The position numbers and the translations under genes were made by a program. This document shows positions 23,770 through 35,634 of a stretch of 64,000 bases of DNA, piece after piece; the first letter of the stretch is position 1; the number at the start of each line of letters is the position of its first letter. Source of the DNA: Selaginella moellendorffii. Taxonomy: Eukaryota > Streptophyta > Lycopodiopsida > Selaginellales > Selaginellaceae. Under the pieces are notes generated by a model. The model did no database searches, had not been told where the DNA came from, and saw only the letters and a program-made list of their open reading frames with translations. The DNA lies in contig NW_003314275.1 of NCBI RefSeq assembly GCF_000143415.4, forward strand, positions 1,499,999 to 1,563,998, read 5' to 3'.

Positions 23770-24261
23770 ATGTCAACTATCACTGGACGAATTGTGGTGT
23801 GCGGCAGACCAGGTCTTGTAGCATCGAGTTCTGTGCACAGTGCTACAGAGGGAAGCTTGTTAAGACTAGGTTTTATTAAAGATTTAATCTCAGATTGGTT
23901 CTTTTTTCAAAGAAACAACCTACGAGCTTTTTGTGGGAGAGCACAAGCCAATGCTAACGAGAGAGCTGATAAAAAGACTGGAGAAGTGAAGATGAGCGTG
24001 GTGGACTACACCCTTGGACTTCTCTATGTCCTTGCGACAATATCTTTTGAGGGCGCATATCACCTTTCACTTGCCACTTTGATCATTACCTTGTATTGGT
24101 TTTTTGTTCTTGATAGAGATGCCTTGCAGATTGGTATGGCTGCTACTGCAGCATATCAATATATCTGCCATGGGACGTGTGCTAGTGAAGCAAATCAAGG
24201 TATCTGCTGCGCACATTGCATTGATTATGACCAAAAAATGAACTTGTTGACTTTTTTTTAA
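23770..24261 (+). pseudogene. Small membrane protein gene, degenerate copy 1
   Basis: The ATG region matches the intact copies (MS-IT/LTG-IVVCG), but the splice donor is deleted and the acceptor region altered. The open frame therefore reads through the former intron and the C-terminal third is in a different frame from the intact copies. Probably non-functional in its original form. Confidence 0.6.
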
Positions 24262-24401
24262 TTCTATTTGAAACATACTTTTTTATATTTTTAATTTATT
24301 TTTTCCCAAGAAAGCCGTGAATTGCATCGACCACACCCTACCGATTGTAAGATCCAATAGAACATGAAATGCTCCGAGACCAATACGCGGATCTCTCCTT
24401 C

Positions 24402-24487
24402 CCTTGTCCAAGATGATCAGTTCTGTTGCTGAAGTGTTGCAAGAGCATCATCCTCTTCAGCAACAGAACTGATCATCTTGGACAAGG
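24402..24487. other. Perfect 33-bp inverted repeat with 20-nt loop (copy 1)
   Basis: Arms 24402-24434 and 24455-24487 are fully complementary. The same 86 bases occur at 33901-33986, while the flanks differ by substitutions and indels. The RNA would fold into one long hairpin. Candidate small-RNA precursor or the scar of a fold-back duplication; no protein is supported. Confidence 0.6.
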
Positions 24488-24800
24488 AAATGGAATCTTT
24501 TTGTTTGGCTCGCCCGGTGCTCAAGATGAATAAGCCCAGCCATGAGCTGCTCGTGGAGATGGTTGCAAAGCACTCAATGACAAGCTCAATGCTTGGAGCG
24601 GCGTCTGTTCGAGTTCGACTTCTCAGAGGGCTGCTTAAGTTATTTACTCATTGTGAAGCTTACAACTCCCAAGGTCTACTTGTGGGCTACATCGATAGAT
24701 ATTGAATCTTGTTTGATCCGGCATTTTACCGTAAATCAAAACGACTGTGGGAGAGTTTGGCGTTCACAAATTTAACCACTTTAATGATCGTATCAATGTA
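24488..24800 (+). other. Duplicated fragment of unknown origin
   Basis: It pairs with 33987-34290. A short frame (HELLVEMVAKHSMTSSMLGA) is shared by both copies, but no family is recognised and no complete gene is present. Confidence 0.35.
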
Positions 24801-24819
24801 TGCCAATTGACAGTTGTAC

Positions 24820-25440
24820 TAAAGAATATTCACGAAATCTCCATTTTATTTTCTCTTTTGTGGTGGCTGTGGTCCTTGCTTCACCCTTAGAAACACCGAC
24901 ACTCTCCCTGGATCCTCCTCGCCTCCTCTCCTCCGACAAGGATGATTTGTAAGAACTTCTCAATCTGTAACTCTCGCCTCGATCTCGATTGGACGATGGC
25001 TTGTTCACCCCACTATCCCTGCTGCTATCTCTCCGCTCCGAATCTCTTTCCTTGTAATCGTACTCATCATAAAACCATCTCCAATTGGATGAGGGGCCCC
25101 TCCATAAGTTTCAATTCCGTCAGGCATCCATGGCATTTGCTAGCCTGAATAGTCTAGTTTACCAAGTCAGTAACTGGAGCATCGAAATTGAGGAAAAGTA
25201 CCTAGGCATCCTTACCTCCATCAAAACAACTTTCTCCCAGGTCTGTGATTGATCCCTCGCTGCCGATAGAACAGGAGAGGCTGCTTTTGAGGCAACACTG
25301 ACTCCATATCTGTGAACGATGTATTAGATTACTCATTGCATCACACCATGGAAGGAGGTCGTCGACAGGCACATGTGTCGCTCCACAAACGCATTTGCAT
25401 TTAGAAATGATCTCGCCGCTATCCTTTTAAGGGAGTAGCA
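24820..25440 (-). pseudogene. DWNN/RING ligase 3' fragment (copy 1)
   Basis: Pieces align with the Arg/Ser-rich last exon (40102-40600), the Pro/Gly-rich exon (40915-40990) and exons around 41270-41560 of the intact ligase gene, with internal deletions. It cannot encode the enzyme because DWNN, zinc knuckle and RING are absent. Confidence 0.65.
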
Positions 25441-26108
25441 ACATAAGAGAGTGGATTATGCATTATCTCAATTCCTCCACAAAATGGCCACCAGGAAGAA
25501 CAAGAAAAGGCATACCTCCTATGACTGTGATATATGAAGCAAAATGTAACTCTTCTTTCTTCCTCTTTTTCTTTTAACGCATTCTTTGAACCATGGACCC
25601 TGTGGCACAAAAAAAGGCCTGCGATGGAGATAAAAAAAGAGAGAGTGGAAAACTTATCAGCCAGATAATGCTGTCATACTCCTTGACAGCCTCCGTGAAC
25701 TTGGTACACATTTGACACAGCCCCGCATTGAGCAAGTCAAATTGTTAAGCTAATAATCGACGGACCGTCGATTTTCTGCTGGGCTCCAATTGGGATTTTC
25801 GTGCTCGCCACCGTCGAAGCAGTGAAACTCCTATTCGAAAGCTCCAGACAATGTAAGCCGTGTTTCCTTAGCTGCTTACTTGCAAGTCTGAGATCAAATG
25901 CTGAGGTTTGTATTCCTCTTTATTTACTTCTTTTCTTCTTAAGTTAATGAATCTGTGATTTTGGTTTTGCACAGGCCACCATTTGGTGGTTTCCTCAACG
26001 CCAGCATCTGTCTAGAACCTGGACTTTAGCTGCATAATCTCTGTGTAAACTGCATTGTCGAAGTCATCTTCCACTTTTCAGATCGTTTTGTACTCAACAA
26101 TCAAACAG
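25441..26108. other. Duplicated spacer, possible exon fragments
   Basis: It pairs with 34936-35634. The piece 25770-26030 is present a third time at 29256-29490. Splice-like borders (TTTTGCACAG) occur, but no protein family is recognised. Confidence 0.35.
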
Positions 26109-26300
26109 GTGGGAAACACAAAGGTCATAATCTGCATACCACAGCAAGCGGCCGCTTATTTGCGTGAAGTCGAAGAGCGGGCTAGGACGGGCGCAGTCAC
26201 TGTTGGTCGCAACCTCTATGGGATCCTTGCAGTGTCAGACCCGCTCAAACGAGAAGCCGCCATTCGCCCATGCACAGGAAAGCTCGTGTTAAATCTTTGA
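26109..26300 (+). pseudogene. Copper P1B-type ATPase exon fragment (copy 1)
   Basis: After an intron-like acceptor (AACAG) the frame reads RTGAVTVGRNLYGILAVSDP-LKREAA. This resembles the nucleotide-binding domain of RAN1/HMA-type copper pumps, where (S/A)DPLKREAA precedes the TGDN motif. The frame then ends, and no other part of such a pump is nearby. A duplicated exon fragment. Confidence 0.6.
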
Positions 26301-26663
26301 GAAACTTATACTCGTCAGTTGCTTGCATCGTGCAAGTGTCTGGCTATAGCAAGAGAGGGCACTGCTTTGGTTGGCAGTCGTCTGTCTACTTATGAGTGTT
26401 CCTATTCCCATTTTGTTTGAAGCCTTCCACAACGACGTTCTTCCTGGTGGCTAATTCACTTCCACATTATATATCCTTGTACATATGTATATATAGCATC
26501 TATAGCCAAAATTGCCTTAATCAGACTTAACACTGTCTTCTCTACTTCTTGTAGTCACTATACTGAAAATCACCTCTAACAGTTGGACTTAATACTGTTC
26601 TTTTCTACTCAGTTTTTTTCATGTTTGTAGTCACTGCATAGCACCCACGCATAAGCATGATAA

Positions 26664-27582
26664 TTACAATATCCGAGATAAATATTTACCTGCATAGTCC
26701 TCTGCAAGTATTTCCTCTGCATAGTCCATGTAGACTTCAGATTCGAAACAAAGTTCCCGCTTTTCATTGATGGAGAAAAGATTGCTACTGTTAATTCGCA
26801 ACACCTGAAGAACAAACAAAAGTTATTTCTCACAATTCTATGTTTTTCCAGACCTTGGAAAGCGGCACAATCTTCTGTAGCTTTCTGACGTGCAACCTCC
26901 CACCGTTGCCTCGAAGTGCTTCCAGCAACTTGACCACCCATGGGCGATTTTCTTGATCGAGCAATCCTGCGCGTGCGAAGCAATGGTACACTACTTCTTC
27001 CATGTATGCTACTTTAACCTGCTCAAGGCATAAGTGACTAGAAGTTAATTCCGAGCCTGTCAAGCATACCTGCTCGATTGGTTTATGAAGAAGCATTCGT
27101 GCCCAGAGGTTGATGCTAAGGATCTTTGAGCCTGTCAAGCGTAATAGCTCGTGTACCTGAAACACAAACTCAAGAAAAGGAGATAACTCTCAAGAACTTA
27201 GTTACCTCCGACTCTCGACTCTCCAGCTCCTTGTATTTCTTCATGATGTACTCCACTAGGATTTTCTTGCTAACGCTCTCCACTTGTAACATTCTAGCTC
27301 GAGACAAGGCACTCGATATACGAGAGATGTACACTAGCTCACCTGCAATACAGACAATAAAGAAAAATCATTAACTGCCACAATTTTGAGCCAAATTGCT
27401 ATACCTCCGCTTCCCATGATCACAAACGACGCGAGCCTGTTGTCAGCGACGTATTTGGCAACTCCTAGGATCGAACGAAGGGCCTTGGATTTATCGTCAA
27501 AAGTTGTGACACCATCCACTACCAGTATGATAGGTGTCTTGCCATGTAGACAACCATATACCCAAGCAACACCCGCGAGAAT
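26664..27582 (-). pseudogene. Membrane P-loop ATPase, left-unit copy, 3' part
   Basis: Exons 5-9 of the intact gene (36190-38202) are preserved with splice sites. The upstream frame ends at a nonsense codon (CGA to TGA at about 27584), Walker A Gly is Val (SHASVKST), and exons 1-4 are deleted. Confidence 0.8.
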
Positions 27583-28398
27583 TCAAGTGAAAAAGTCGAC
27601 TTTGGATAGGATATTGCTCCAAAGCAGTCCAAAAGGTAGTTGTTGCAAGATTTTGTTACTTAGCCATTCTCTTGTGTCTCGGACGTTCACCCCTTCGTGC
27701 ATATGCACATAAATGTAGCTACGTTGTTTCAAGCTGAGAGCCTTTTTTATTAACGTCGACTTTACCGAGGCATGGCTATTAGAAAATGAACATGAGCGTT
27801 GAAATGTTAAAGAAAAGACAGAGCTCACTAGCCTGTGTGCGCTGGTGGCAAGGCAGGGACTGATCCACCGCGACTGGCATTTCTTTCCAAGAAAGCCCGA
27901 GACAGAGCCCAGCAAGAACCACTGACGGCATGCCGCGCTGTACGCCACCAGCTGCTCTTTCCCACCGCTGGGCCTCTCGTGCCCACATTTGTGCAGCAAG
28001 AGCCAGGCTGTTTCACGCGACACCGACGTTCGCCGGATGGACGGCTCGATGGTAAGCTCCCGCCACGCATGGCATACCGCACTGCACTGCGCGACGTCGC
28101 GCAACGGTAGCCGCGAGAGGATGACTACCGTCATGTCACTGGCGATACCATGGCTGCATTGGGCGGCGGACTCTCTCCTTACCAACCATCGTGACCGTTG
28201 AAAAAGGTAGAATATTCTCCATCTTTCTTTGCAAGCGTTTACACCAAAATCATTCATATTTGACTTCTCATAACCGGGTTCAGGGTTTAGGGTCACTATG
28301 TCAGCTCTCACAGGACAAATTGTGGTGTGCGGACCAAGTCTTGTAGCATCAAGTTCTGTACACAGTGCTACAAGACTCAATGTTTCTAGGAAGAACAT
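27583..28398 (-). pseudogene. Chimeric open frame: F-box protein N-half fused to ATPase Walker A exon
   Basis: A deletion of about 1.6 kb relative to the right unit joins F-box sequence (VILSRLPLRDVAQCSAVCHA) directly to the ATPase exon. The result is one 271-codon frame ending at the ATPase nonsense codon. Its first ~70 codons are antisense to the exon 1 region of the neighbouring membrane protein gene, so the native F-box start (MENIRPFSTV in the right copy) has shifted frame. Probably untranslated debris, but the frame is open. Confidence 0.65.
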
Positions 28399-28878
28399 TG
28401 GAGCGAAGCTTGTTGCAAGGTAAGACTAGGTCTTATTAAAGATTTGATCTCAGATTGGTTCTTTTTTCCAAGAAACAACCGACGAGCTTTTTGTGGGAGA
28501 GCTCAAGCTAAAGCTAATGACAGAGATGATAAAAAGACCAGAGAAGTGAAGATGAGCTTTATGAAGATGAGTTTGGTGGACGACACAATTACACTTGTCC
28601 GTGTCCTTGCGGTACTATGTTTTGTGGCCTGTTATGAGGGCGGGTATCGCCTTTTGGTTTTCACTCTGGGCATGACCTTGTTTTGCGGTGGTGGCGCAAT
28701 TGTCTTGAGTTTGGGTTTTGCGTTGGCGGTGGTGGCTGTGGAGTTCTTAATAGTGATGCCTTGCAGATTGGTATGGCTACTACTGCAGCATATCAACATA
28801 TCTGCCGTGAAACATGTGTTAGTACAGCAAATCAAGGTGTCTGCTGCGGACATTGCATTGATTTTGACCAAGCGATAA
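28298..28878 (+). CDS. Small predicted plastid membrane protein, copy 2
   Basis: Two exons (28298-28419 and 28473-28878) around a 53-bp GT-AG intron encode 175 residues. The N-terminus is rich in Ser, Ala and Arg with few acids, like a plastid transit peptide (SSVHSATRLNVSRKN, then AFCGRAQAKA). The mature part has two hydrophobic stretches (LVRVLAVLCFVACYEGGY and VVAVEFLIVMPCRLVWLL). I do not recognise the family. It is nearly identical to 39417-39997. Localisation is inferred from composition only. Confidence 0.6.
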
Positions 28879-28924
28879 AACGAATTTGTTGACTTTCTTA
28901 TTAATAAAATCCAAATTTCAAACT

Positions 28925-29245
28925 CTCTCAAAGAATATTCGTGCATTTTATTTACACTGTTTTCCATTTTTTTTACATCTTGGCGCTATCCTAGAAAAGA
29001 CACTTTTCACGGGTTCATTATCTTTTTCCCGTGAGACAAGGATGATTTGTAAGTACTTCTCGATCTGTAACTCTCACCTCGATCTCGATCTTGCTCTCGC
29101 TTTCGGTCTCAATCCGACGATGGCTTGTGTCTTTCGCCTGCGCTGCTGTGGCCTTCATGGTGGCTCGACCTTCTATCCCTGCTGGTATTCCCTGCGCTTC
29201 CTTGAGGAACTGTCCTCCCCGTTTTGATCCCTGCTGTGAACGTTT
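28925..29245 (-). pseudogene. DWNN/RING ligase last-exon fragment (copy 2)
   Basis: It aligns with 40060-40570, the end of the ligase gene, with an internal deletion removing the His-rich segment. It is truncated on the left by the join to the 29256-29490 piece. Confidence 0.65.
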
Positions 29246-29505
29246 TTAGCTGCCACTGCTGGGCTCCAATTGGGATTTTCTTGCTTGCCACCATCAAAGC
29301 AGTGAAGCTCCTATTCCAAAGCTCCAGATGATGTAAGCCGTGTTTCCTTAGCTGCTCACTTACAAGTCTGAGATCAAATGCTGAGGTTTGTATTCCTCTT
29401 TATTTACTTCTTTTCTTCTTAAGTTTATGAATCTCTGATTTTGGTTTTGCACAGGCCACCATTTGGTTGACGCCAGAATCTCTGTCTAGAACCCAGGACT
29501 TTTAT
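29246..29505. other. Third copy of the 25770-26030 segment
   Basis: Diverged copy ending where decayed LTR-element DNA begins. No gene seen. Confidence 0.4.
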
Positions 29506-30826
29506 ATGATCATTTACATTTATTTGTTAAGAATTAATTTTCAATAATTTAGACCTAGTCTTTCAAAACTTAATAGTCCTATATGCCTCTAAAATTGGGT
29601 GGTATAAAACTCATGCAATTGTAAAACTTTATCATCCTCAAAATTTGAAGAAGAGTTTAATTACTTTGGTTTAATTGCTTTATCTGCCTTTGTTTTTTTC
29701 TTCCTTATTTTGTTCTCTTTTTTTAATTTATGAGCTTTCTTTCACAAATTCTTGATCTCTATATCTTGAGTCACATGTTACAGAGTAGTCTTAGCCTCTT
29801 TTGCAACATTTCTAGTAACAGTTTTCTCCTCTTGATTTGCTTATTTAGAAGTTTTAACAATATCAACACGATTCTGATTTGCTATCTCGCATAAAATATT
29901 CTTATTGAATGGTGCAATTTAGCTAATCTTATATAGGTCAATTTAGATCTTCTAACAAAATTTCTATATATGCAACTAAAGTTAGAAATTCTGACAAAGG
30001 AATTGCTAAGACAATTCCTTTGATACCAAATATAATACACCTTAATTTAGAGTTGAACTCCAACTCTTACATGCAAAACAGTGTTCTGGCACAATTTTAA
30101 TATATCAGTGGTTTAATGTAAGGAGGTGGGTACCCCACCAACTAAAGCATCATGGAACTTAAACTTATACCCAAGCTAAATGCAAAACAAAGTAGCTTAG
30201 TGGAAGACAAATTAATGCCTCAAATGGTCCATTTTTTCGACCACTATCCTTATTATACATTTAGAACTTCCCCCTATATGAAAGCTTAGTTTGTGATTTC
30301 ACCCTAGTTAGTCTCTGGAACAAGCTTAAAAATTTACTAAATATAGAATTTCACTAGATTGTGAATTAGAATATATGAATAACAAAGTGTTTAGAGCATT
30401 CTTTACATTTCATAAATATGCCTCATTAACATATGCCATAAATAACACATATGAAGTATGATAGCAAGAGTGTTTGGTAAACGCAATAATCTATCATGTA
30501 GCAATATTAAAGGACTAAACTCAATATACAAAGATTATATCACTAGCCAATGCAAGACATAATGAGATAGGAATTTTTTACCAGACTAAGTATGTTTACC
30601 TAATAGTATATAAGAAGTCTATCGTTATACTATTCCAGTTTAAGTACACTTGAGATGTCCAATTAACTCCACTAGCATAAAAAGGGCGAATGAGGGAACT
30701 AATTAACTGAACTCCTATTGTCATAGCAGTAAAAATAGAATGTTTGAAAGGACAGATTAATAAATATATTTCAATACTTTCGATATCTTCAACAAGTATC
30801 TTGTTCTCAAAGTCACATTTGTAATA
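29506..30826 (-). mobile_element. Decayed third-family LTR element end
   Basis: Gag-like remnant (29540-29990), primer site remnant at about 30021-30028, then an LTR from 30031 to about 30826 that aligns with 20339-21241 but is heavily AT-shifted. The right duplication unit begins inside this LTR at about 30284. Confidence 0.65.
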
Positions 30827-32475
30827 TACACTCACTTGAGAAGAATATATTCTTGATGACTACATAGAGAATTTGATAATTATAAAGAGTGAATTCAAAA
30901 ACTTATATAAACATTGCAACCAACTCAAAAACTATAAAAGAAACATGGGGAAAGTGCATGCAATATATTGTTTTTATCATATCATTTATATTTGTCTATA
31001 ACTAAATTAATTGGTGTTTTCTTTGCTTTTAGAGTTTATTTCACAAAGATGCATTTACTACTAATCAAGGAGTCTAATAGTTTATTGCCTCTAGAATGGT
31101 TGAGAAAAAACTAGCTTCTAATTTCATCCAACATGGTAATGTGTTAATTTCAAATCGAGTCATCATGGTCAAATCATATATCTAAGCTTTTACAACTACA
31201 GAAATAAGTAGCAAGCTTCACATGCTTGGAAATTTTGTCTATAACAAACTAGAGTTTAGGTTTGTCAAATGTCAGACAAACAAGTATTACTTATAGTATT
31301 TTTGGGGTTCTGTGCCACAATAATGAGTACAAAAAATACACTTTATTGAGTAATTTGCATTTTCTTGATAATTTTTAAACAAAATTCAAACAAAAGATTT
31401 AAATCATAAAGGCAACTCATTAAAAAAATTAAAATAGAAGAAATCTTAGTCACTATGAACAAAAAAATTCAAGTTTTTCTCTTGAAAACATACTATTGGT
31501 AAGATTTATCTTTTGAATTTCTAGCTCTTAAAGTAGCACAAGTTTATATCTAGGTTTTGCAGGTTCTTTTGTCCAAATCCCCATTCATCACCTCAAATAG
31601 ATACTAAAATCAGATGGCAAATCTTAACCCCTCATCAAATAACATTTGATCACACTTATATCTTCCAATTAAATACATTTGAGGGAGATATGTGTTCTTC
31701 CATAATTGTCACTATAACTAGGCAATGCTCCCAATTTAGAAGAGAACTCTCTAAATCTAGTTTATATCCTGGGACACTATTTCCATTAAAGGGCATTTCA
31801 TTTATGTATTTTAAATTTCATCTAATGATTCAATTAAAGTTAAATATACTGAAGATGCCTTTTTGCAAATGAACATATTGAGTGGGGAATTCTTGAGCAA
31901 GGAGATCTCAAAAGGACATTGACACTTTTGTCTTATTATACAAGTTTTCAACTAATTCTGGAAGATTGTACAATAGATGTCAAGTGGGTGATATTAAGAT
32001 GCTCAAAGTTATGGTTTTGTGATGCTATTCTCAACAAAGAAGAAGATTATGACTATACAACCATTGTGTTAGGATGATTAACAAGAGTATTTAGTAAAAA
32101 AAAACTTCACATGGGTCAGTCACAAGTGGATGAAATACCTAGCTTTAGGACAATCTTCTCTAAAGATTTAAATGTTAATAAATCATCCCTACAAAACCAC
32201 TATATAAAACCAATAAAAATACCCCATAAAGGAAAACCAAATTCTAAAACCATATAAAAAACATATTGCACTGATGAAGCATATGAAACCATCTCACCTG
32301 TTTGAGCATTCTTATTCCCATTTGATTGAAGCCTTCCACAATGACGTTCTTCCAGGTGGCAATGATGTTTGAATAATTCACTTCCATATTATATATCCTC
32401 GTGCATACACATAGATATATAGTGTCTGTAGCAGAAATTGCTGTGCTGCAATTGTTAGTCCTTCTCAGCTTTGTA
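30827..32475. other. Decayed repeat DNA of the right unit, no gene
   Basis: AT-rich sequence matching 21800-23120 with small indels. No frame over about 86 codons and no recognisable domain. Confidence 0.5.
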
Positions 32476-32479
32476 GTCA

Positions 32480-33060
32480 CTCCAAAGCACCCAGGCATAA
32501 TCATGATAATTACAATATCTGAGATAAATACTTAGCTCAGTATTTCCTTTGTGTAGTCAATGTATATCTCAGATTCAAAAGAAAACTCTTGTTTTTCATT
32601 GATGGTGAGCTGCTACTGTTGATTCACAACACCTGAAAAACAAACAAAAGTTAATTCTTGCACATGCGAAGCAATTGTACACTACTTCTTCCATGTATGC
32701 TGCTTTAATCTAGAAGTTAATTCCAGCATACCTGCTCGATCGGTTTATGAGGAAGCATCGGTGTCAAAAGGTCCATGCTAAAGATCTTTGACCCTGCCAA
32801 TTGTAATAGCTTGCATACCTGAAACACAAACTCAAACCCCTCAAGGACTTAGTTACCTCTGACTCTCGACTCTCTAGCTCCTTGTATTTCTTCATGATGT
32901 ATTCCATTAGCATTTTCCATTAATTGCCGCTCCACTTCCCACGATCACAAAGCAAGCCTGTTGTTGGCGACGTGGCAACTCCTAGGATCGAATGGAGAAC
33001 CTCGGATTTGTCATCAAAAGCTCTGACACCATTGACGACTAGTATCATGAATTCCATTTA
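32480..33060 (-). pseudogene. ATPase gene fragment (3' exons), right unit
   Basis: Partner of 23135-23735, further shortened: the middle of exon 6 is deleted. Walker motifs absent. Confidence 0.7.
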
Positions 33061-33095
33061 ACCATATAAAGTGGGGTTCAGGGTTTAGGGTCACT

Positions 33096-33616
33096 ATGTC
33101 AACTATCACTGGACGAATTGTGGTGTGCAGTCGAGTTCTGTGCACAGTGCCAATGTACATTGGAGTGAAGCTTGTCGCAAGGTAAGACTAGGTTTTATTA
33201 AAGATTTGATCTCAGATTGGTTCTTTTTTCAACGAAACAACCTACGAGCTTTTCGTGGGAGAGCACAAGCCAAAGCTAACGAGAGAGCTGATAAAAAAAC
33301 TGGAGAAGTGAAAATGGGCTTGGTGGACTACACACTTGGACTTCTCTATGTCCTTGCGACAATATCTTTTGAGGGCGCATATCACCTTTCACTTGCCACT
33401 TTGATCATTACCTTGTTGTGCGGTGGTCCCTTATTTATTGGTTATGTATTTGGGCTTTTTGTTCTTGATAGAGATGCCTTGCAGATTGGTATGGCTGCTA
33501 CTGCAGCATATCAATATATCTGCCATGGGACGTGTGCTAGTGAAGAAAATCAAGGTATCTGCTATGCACATTGCATTGATTATGACCAAAAAATGAACTT
33601 GTTGACTTTTTTTTAA
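33096..33616 (+). pseudogene. Small membrane protein gene, degenerate copy 3
   Basis: The ATG and splice donor are kept, but exon 1 lost about 36 bases and the acceptor AAG became ACG. The remaining upstream AG would shift the frame. The C-terminal part is open only in a frame different from the intact copies. Confidence 0.6.
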
Positions 33617-33900
33617 TTCTATTTGAAACATATTTTTTTATATTTTTAATTTATTTTTTCCCAAGAAGGAGAAAGTCTAAAACATAAGCACTGTAATCTA
33701 GACCTCCTGTAATCTAGGCTTGTGTCAAGACCTCCAGCCCGGTCTCCAACGGGTCCTTGTCCATGCACTGGGCAGCGATTTGGAGCCGCGAATTGCGTCG
33801 ACCACACCCCATCCATTGTAAGATCCATAGCAAAATAGCTGTATTGTATACAATAGAACATGACATGCTCTGAGACCAAGACGCGGATCTCTCCTTCTTC
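33617..33900. other. Spacer with no gene seen
   Basis: Partner of 24262-24401 with an extra insertion of about 140 bp (near 33665-33780). No supported coding region. Confidence 0.4.
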
Positions 33901-33986
33901 CCTTGTCCAAGATGATCAGTTCTGTTGCTGAAGTGTTGCAAGAGCATCATCCTCTTCAGCAACAGAACTGATCATCTTGGACAAGG
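33901..33986. other. Perfect 33-bp inverted repeat with 20-nt loop (copy 2)
   Basis: Arms 33901-33933 and 33954-33986. I see no difference from 24402-24487. Confidence 0.6.
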
Positions 33987-34295
33987 AAACCAGTGCTCAA
34001 GATGAGTAAGCCCAGCCATGAGCTGCTCGTGGAGATGGTTGCAAAGCACTCAATGACAAGCTCCATGCTTGGAGCGGCGTGTGTTCGAGTTCGACTTCCC
34101 AGAGGGCTGCTTAAGTTATCTACTCATTGTGGAGCTTACAACTCCCAAGGTCTACTTGTGGGCTACATCAATAGATATTGGATCTTGTTTGATCCGGCAT
34201 TTTACCGTAAGTCAAGACGACTGTGGAAGAGTTTAGCGTTCACAAATTTAACCACTTTATATCAATGTATGCCAGGAGGCAATTGACCGTTGTAC
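33987..34295 (+). other. Duplicated fragment of unknown origin, right unit
   Basis: Partner of 24488-24800, with a short frame running to 34286. Not recognised. Confidence 0.35.
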
Positions 34296-34299
34296 TTCT

Positions 34300-34935
34300 C
34301 AAAGAATATTCACGAAATCTCCATTTTATTTTCTCTTTTGTGGTGGCTGTGGTGGTTCTACTGCTCTTGCTCCTCCTGCTTCACCCTTAGAAACACCGAC
34401 ACTCTCCTTGGATCCTCCTCGCCTCCTCTCCTCCGACAAGGATGATTTGTAAGAACTTCTCGATCTGTAACTCTCGCCTCGATCTCGATCAGACGATGGC
34501 TTGTTCACCCCACTATCCTTGCTGCTATCTCTCCGCTCCGAATCTCTTTCCTTGTAATCGTACTCATCATAAAACCATCTCCAATTGGATGAGGGGCCCC
34601 TCCATAAGGTTCAATTCCGTCAGGCATCCATGGCATTTGCTAGCCTGAATAGTCTAGTTTACCAAGTCAGTAACTGGAGCATCGAAATTGAGGAAAAGTA
34701 CCTAGGCATCCTTACCTCCATCAAAACAACTTTCTCCCAGGTCTGCAATTGATCCCTCGCTGCCAATAGAACAGGAGAGGCTGCTTTTGAGGCAACACTG
34801 ACTCCATATCTGTGAACGATGTATTAGATTATTCTTTCTCGACTCATTGCATCACACCATGGAAGGAGGTCGTCGACAGGCACATGTGTCGCTCCACAAA
34901 CGCATTTGCATTTAGAAATGATCTCGCCGCTATCC
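34300..34935 (-). pseudogene. DWNN/RING ligase 3' fragment (copy 3)
   Basis: Same patchwork of ligase exon pieces as 24820-25440, with small indels. Confidence 0.65.
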
Positions 34936-35634
34936 TTTTAAGGGGGTAGCAACATAAGAGAGTGGATTATGCATTATCTCAATTCCTCCACAAAATGGCC
35001 ACCAGGAAGAACAAGAAAAGGCATACCTCCTATGACTGTGATATATGAAGCAAAATGTAACTCTTCTTTCTTCCTCTTTTTCTTTTAACGCATTCTTTGA
35101 ACGTATCGTCGTTTTCCATGGACCCTGTGGCACAAAAAAAGGCCTGCGATGGAGATAAAAAAAGAGAGAGTGGAAAACTTATCAGCCAGATAATGCTGTC
35201 ATACTCCTTGACAGCCTCCGTGAACTTGGTACACATTTGACACAGCACCGCGTTGAGCAAGTCAAATTGTTAAGCTAATAATCGACGGACCGTCGATTTT
35301 CTGCTGGGCTCCAATTGGGATTTTCGTGCTCGCCACCGTCGAAGCAGTGAAACTCCTATTCGAAAGCTCCAGACGATGTAAGCCGTGTTTCCTTAGCTGC
35401 TTACTTGCAAGTCTGAGATCAAATGCTGAGGTTTGTATTCCTCTTTATTTACTTCTTTTCTTCTTAAGTTAATGAATTTGTGATTTTGGTTTTGCACAGG
35501 CCACCATTTGGTGGTTTCCTCGACGCCAGAATCTGTCTAGAACCTGGGACTTTAGCTGCATAATTTCTGTGTAAACTGCATTGTCAAAGGCTTCTTCCAC
35601 TTTTCAGATCGTTTTGTACTCAACAATCAAACAG
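34936..35634. other. Duplicated spacer, right unit
   Basis: Partner of 25441-26108. No protein family recognised. Confidence 0.35.

Larger units (their letters stand above)
21242..29505. repeat. Segmental duplication, left unit
   Basis: The unit parallels 30284-40575 in the same order and orientation: decayed LTR, ATPase fragment, small membrane protein gene, hairpin, ligase fragment, P1B-ATPase exon, ATPase gene, F-box gene, small membrane protein gene, ligase fragment. The offset is about 9.3-9.5 kb up to 27.7 kb and then grows because the left unit lost about 1.6 kb between ATPase and F-box gene. Confidence 0.85.
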
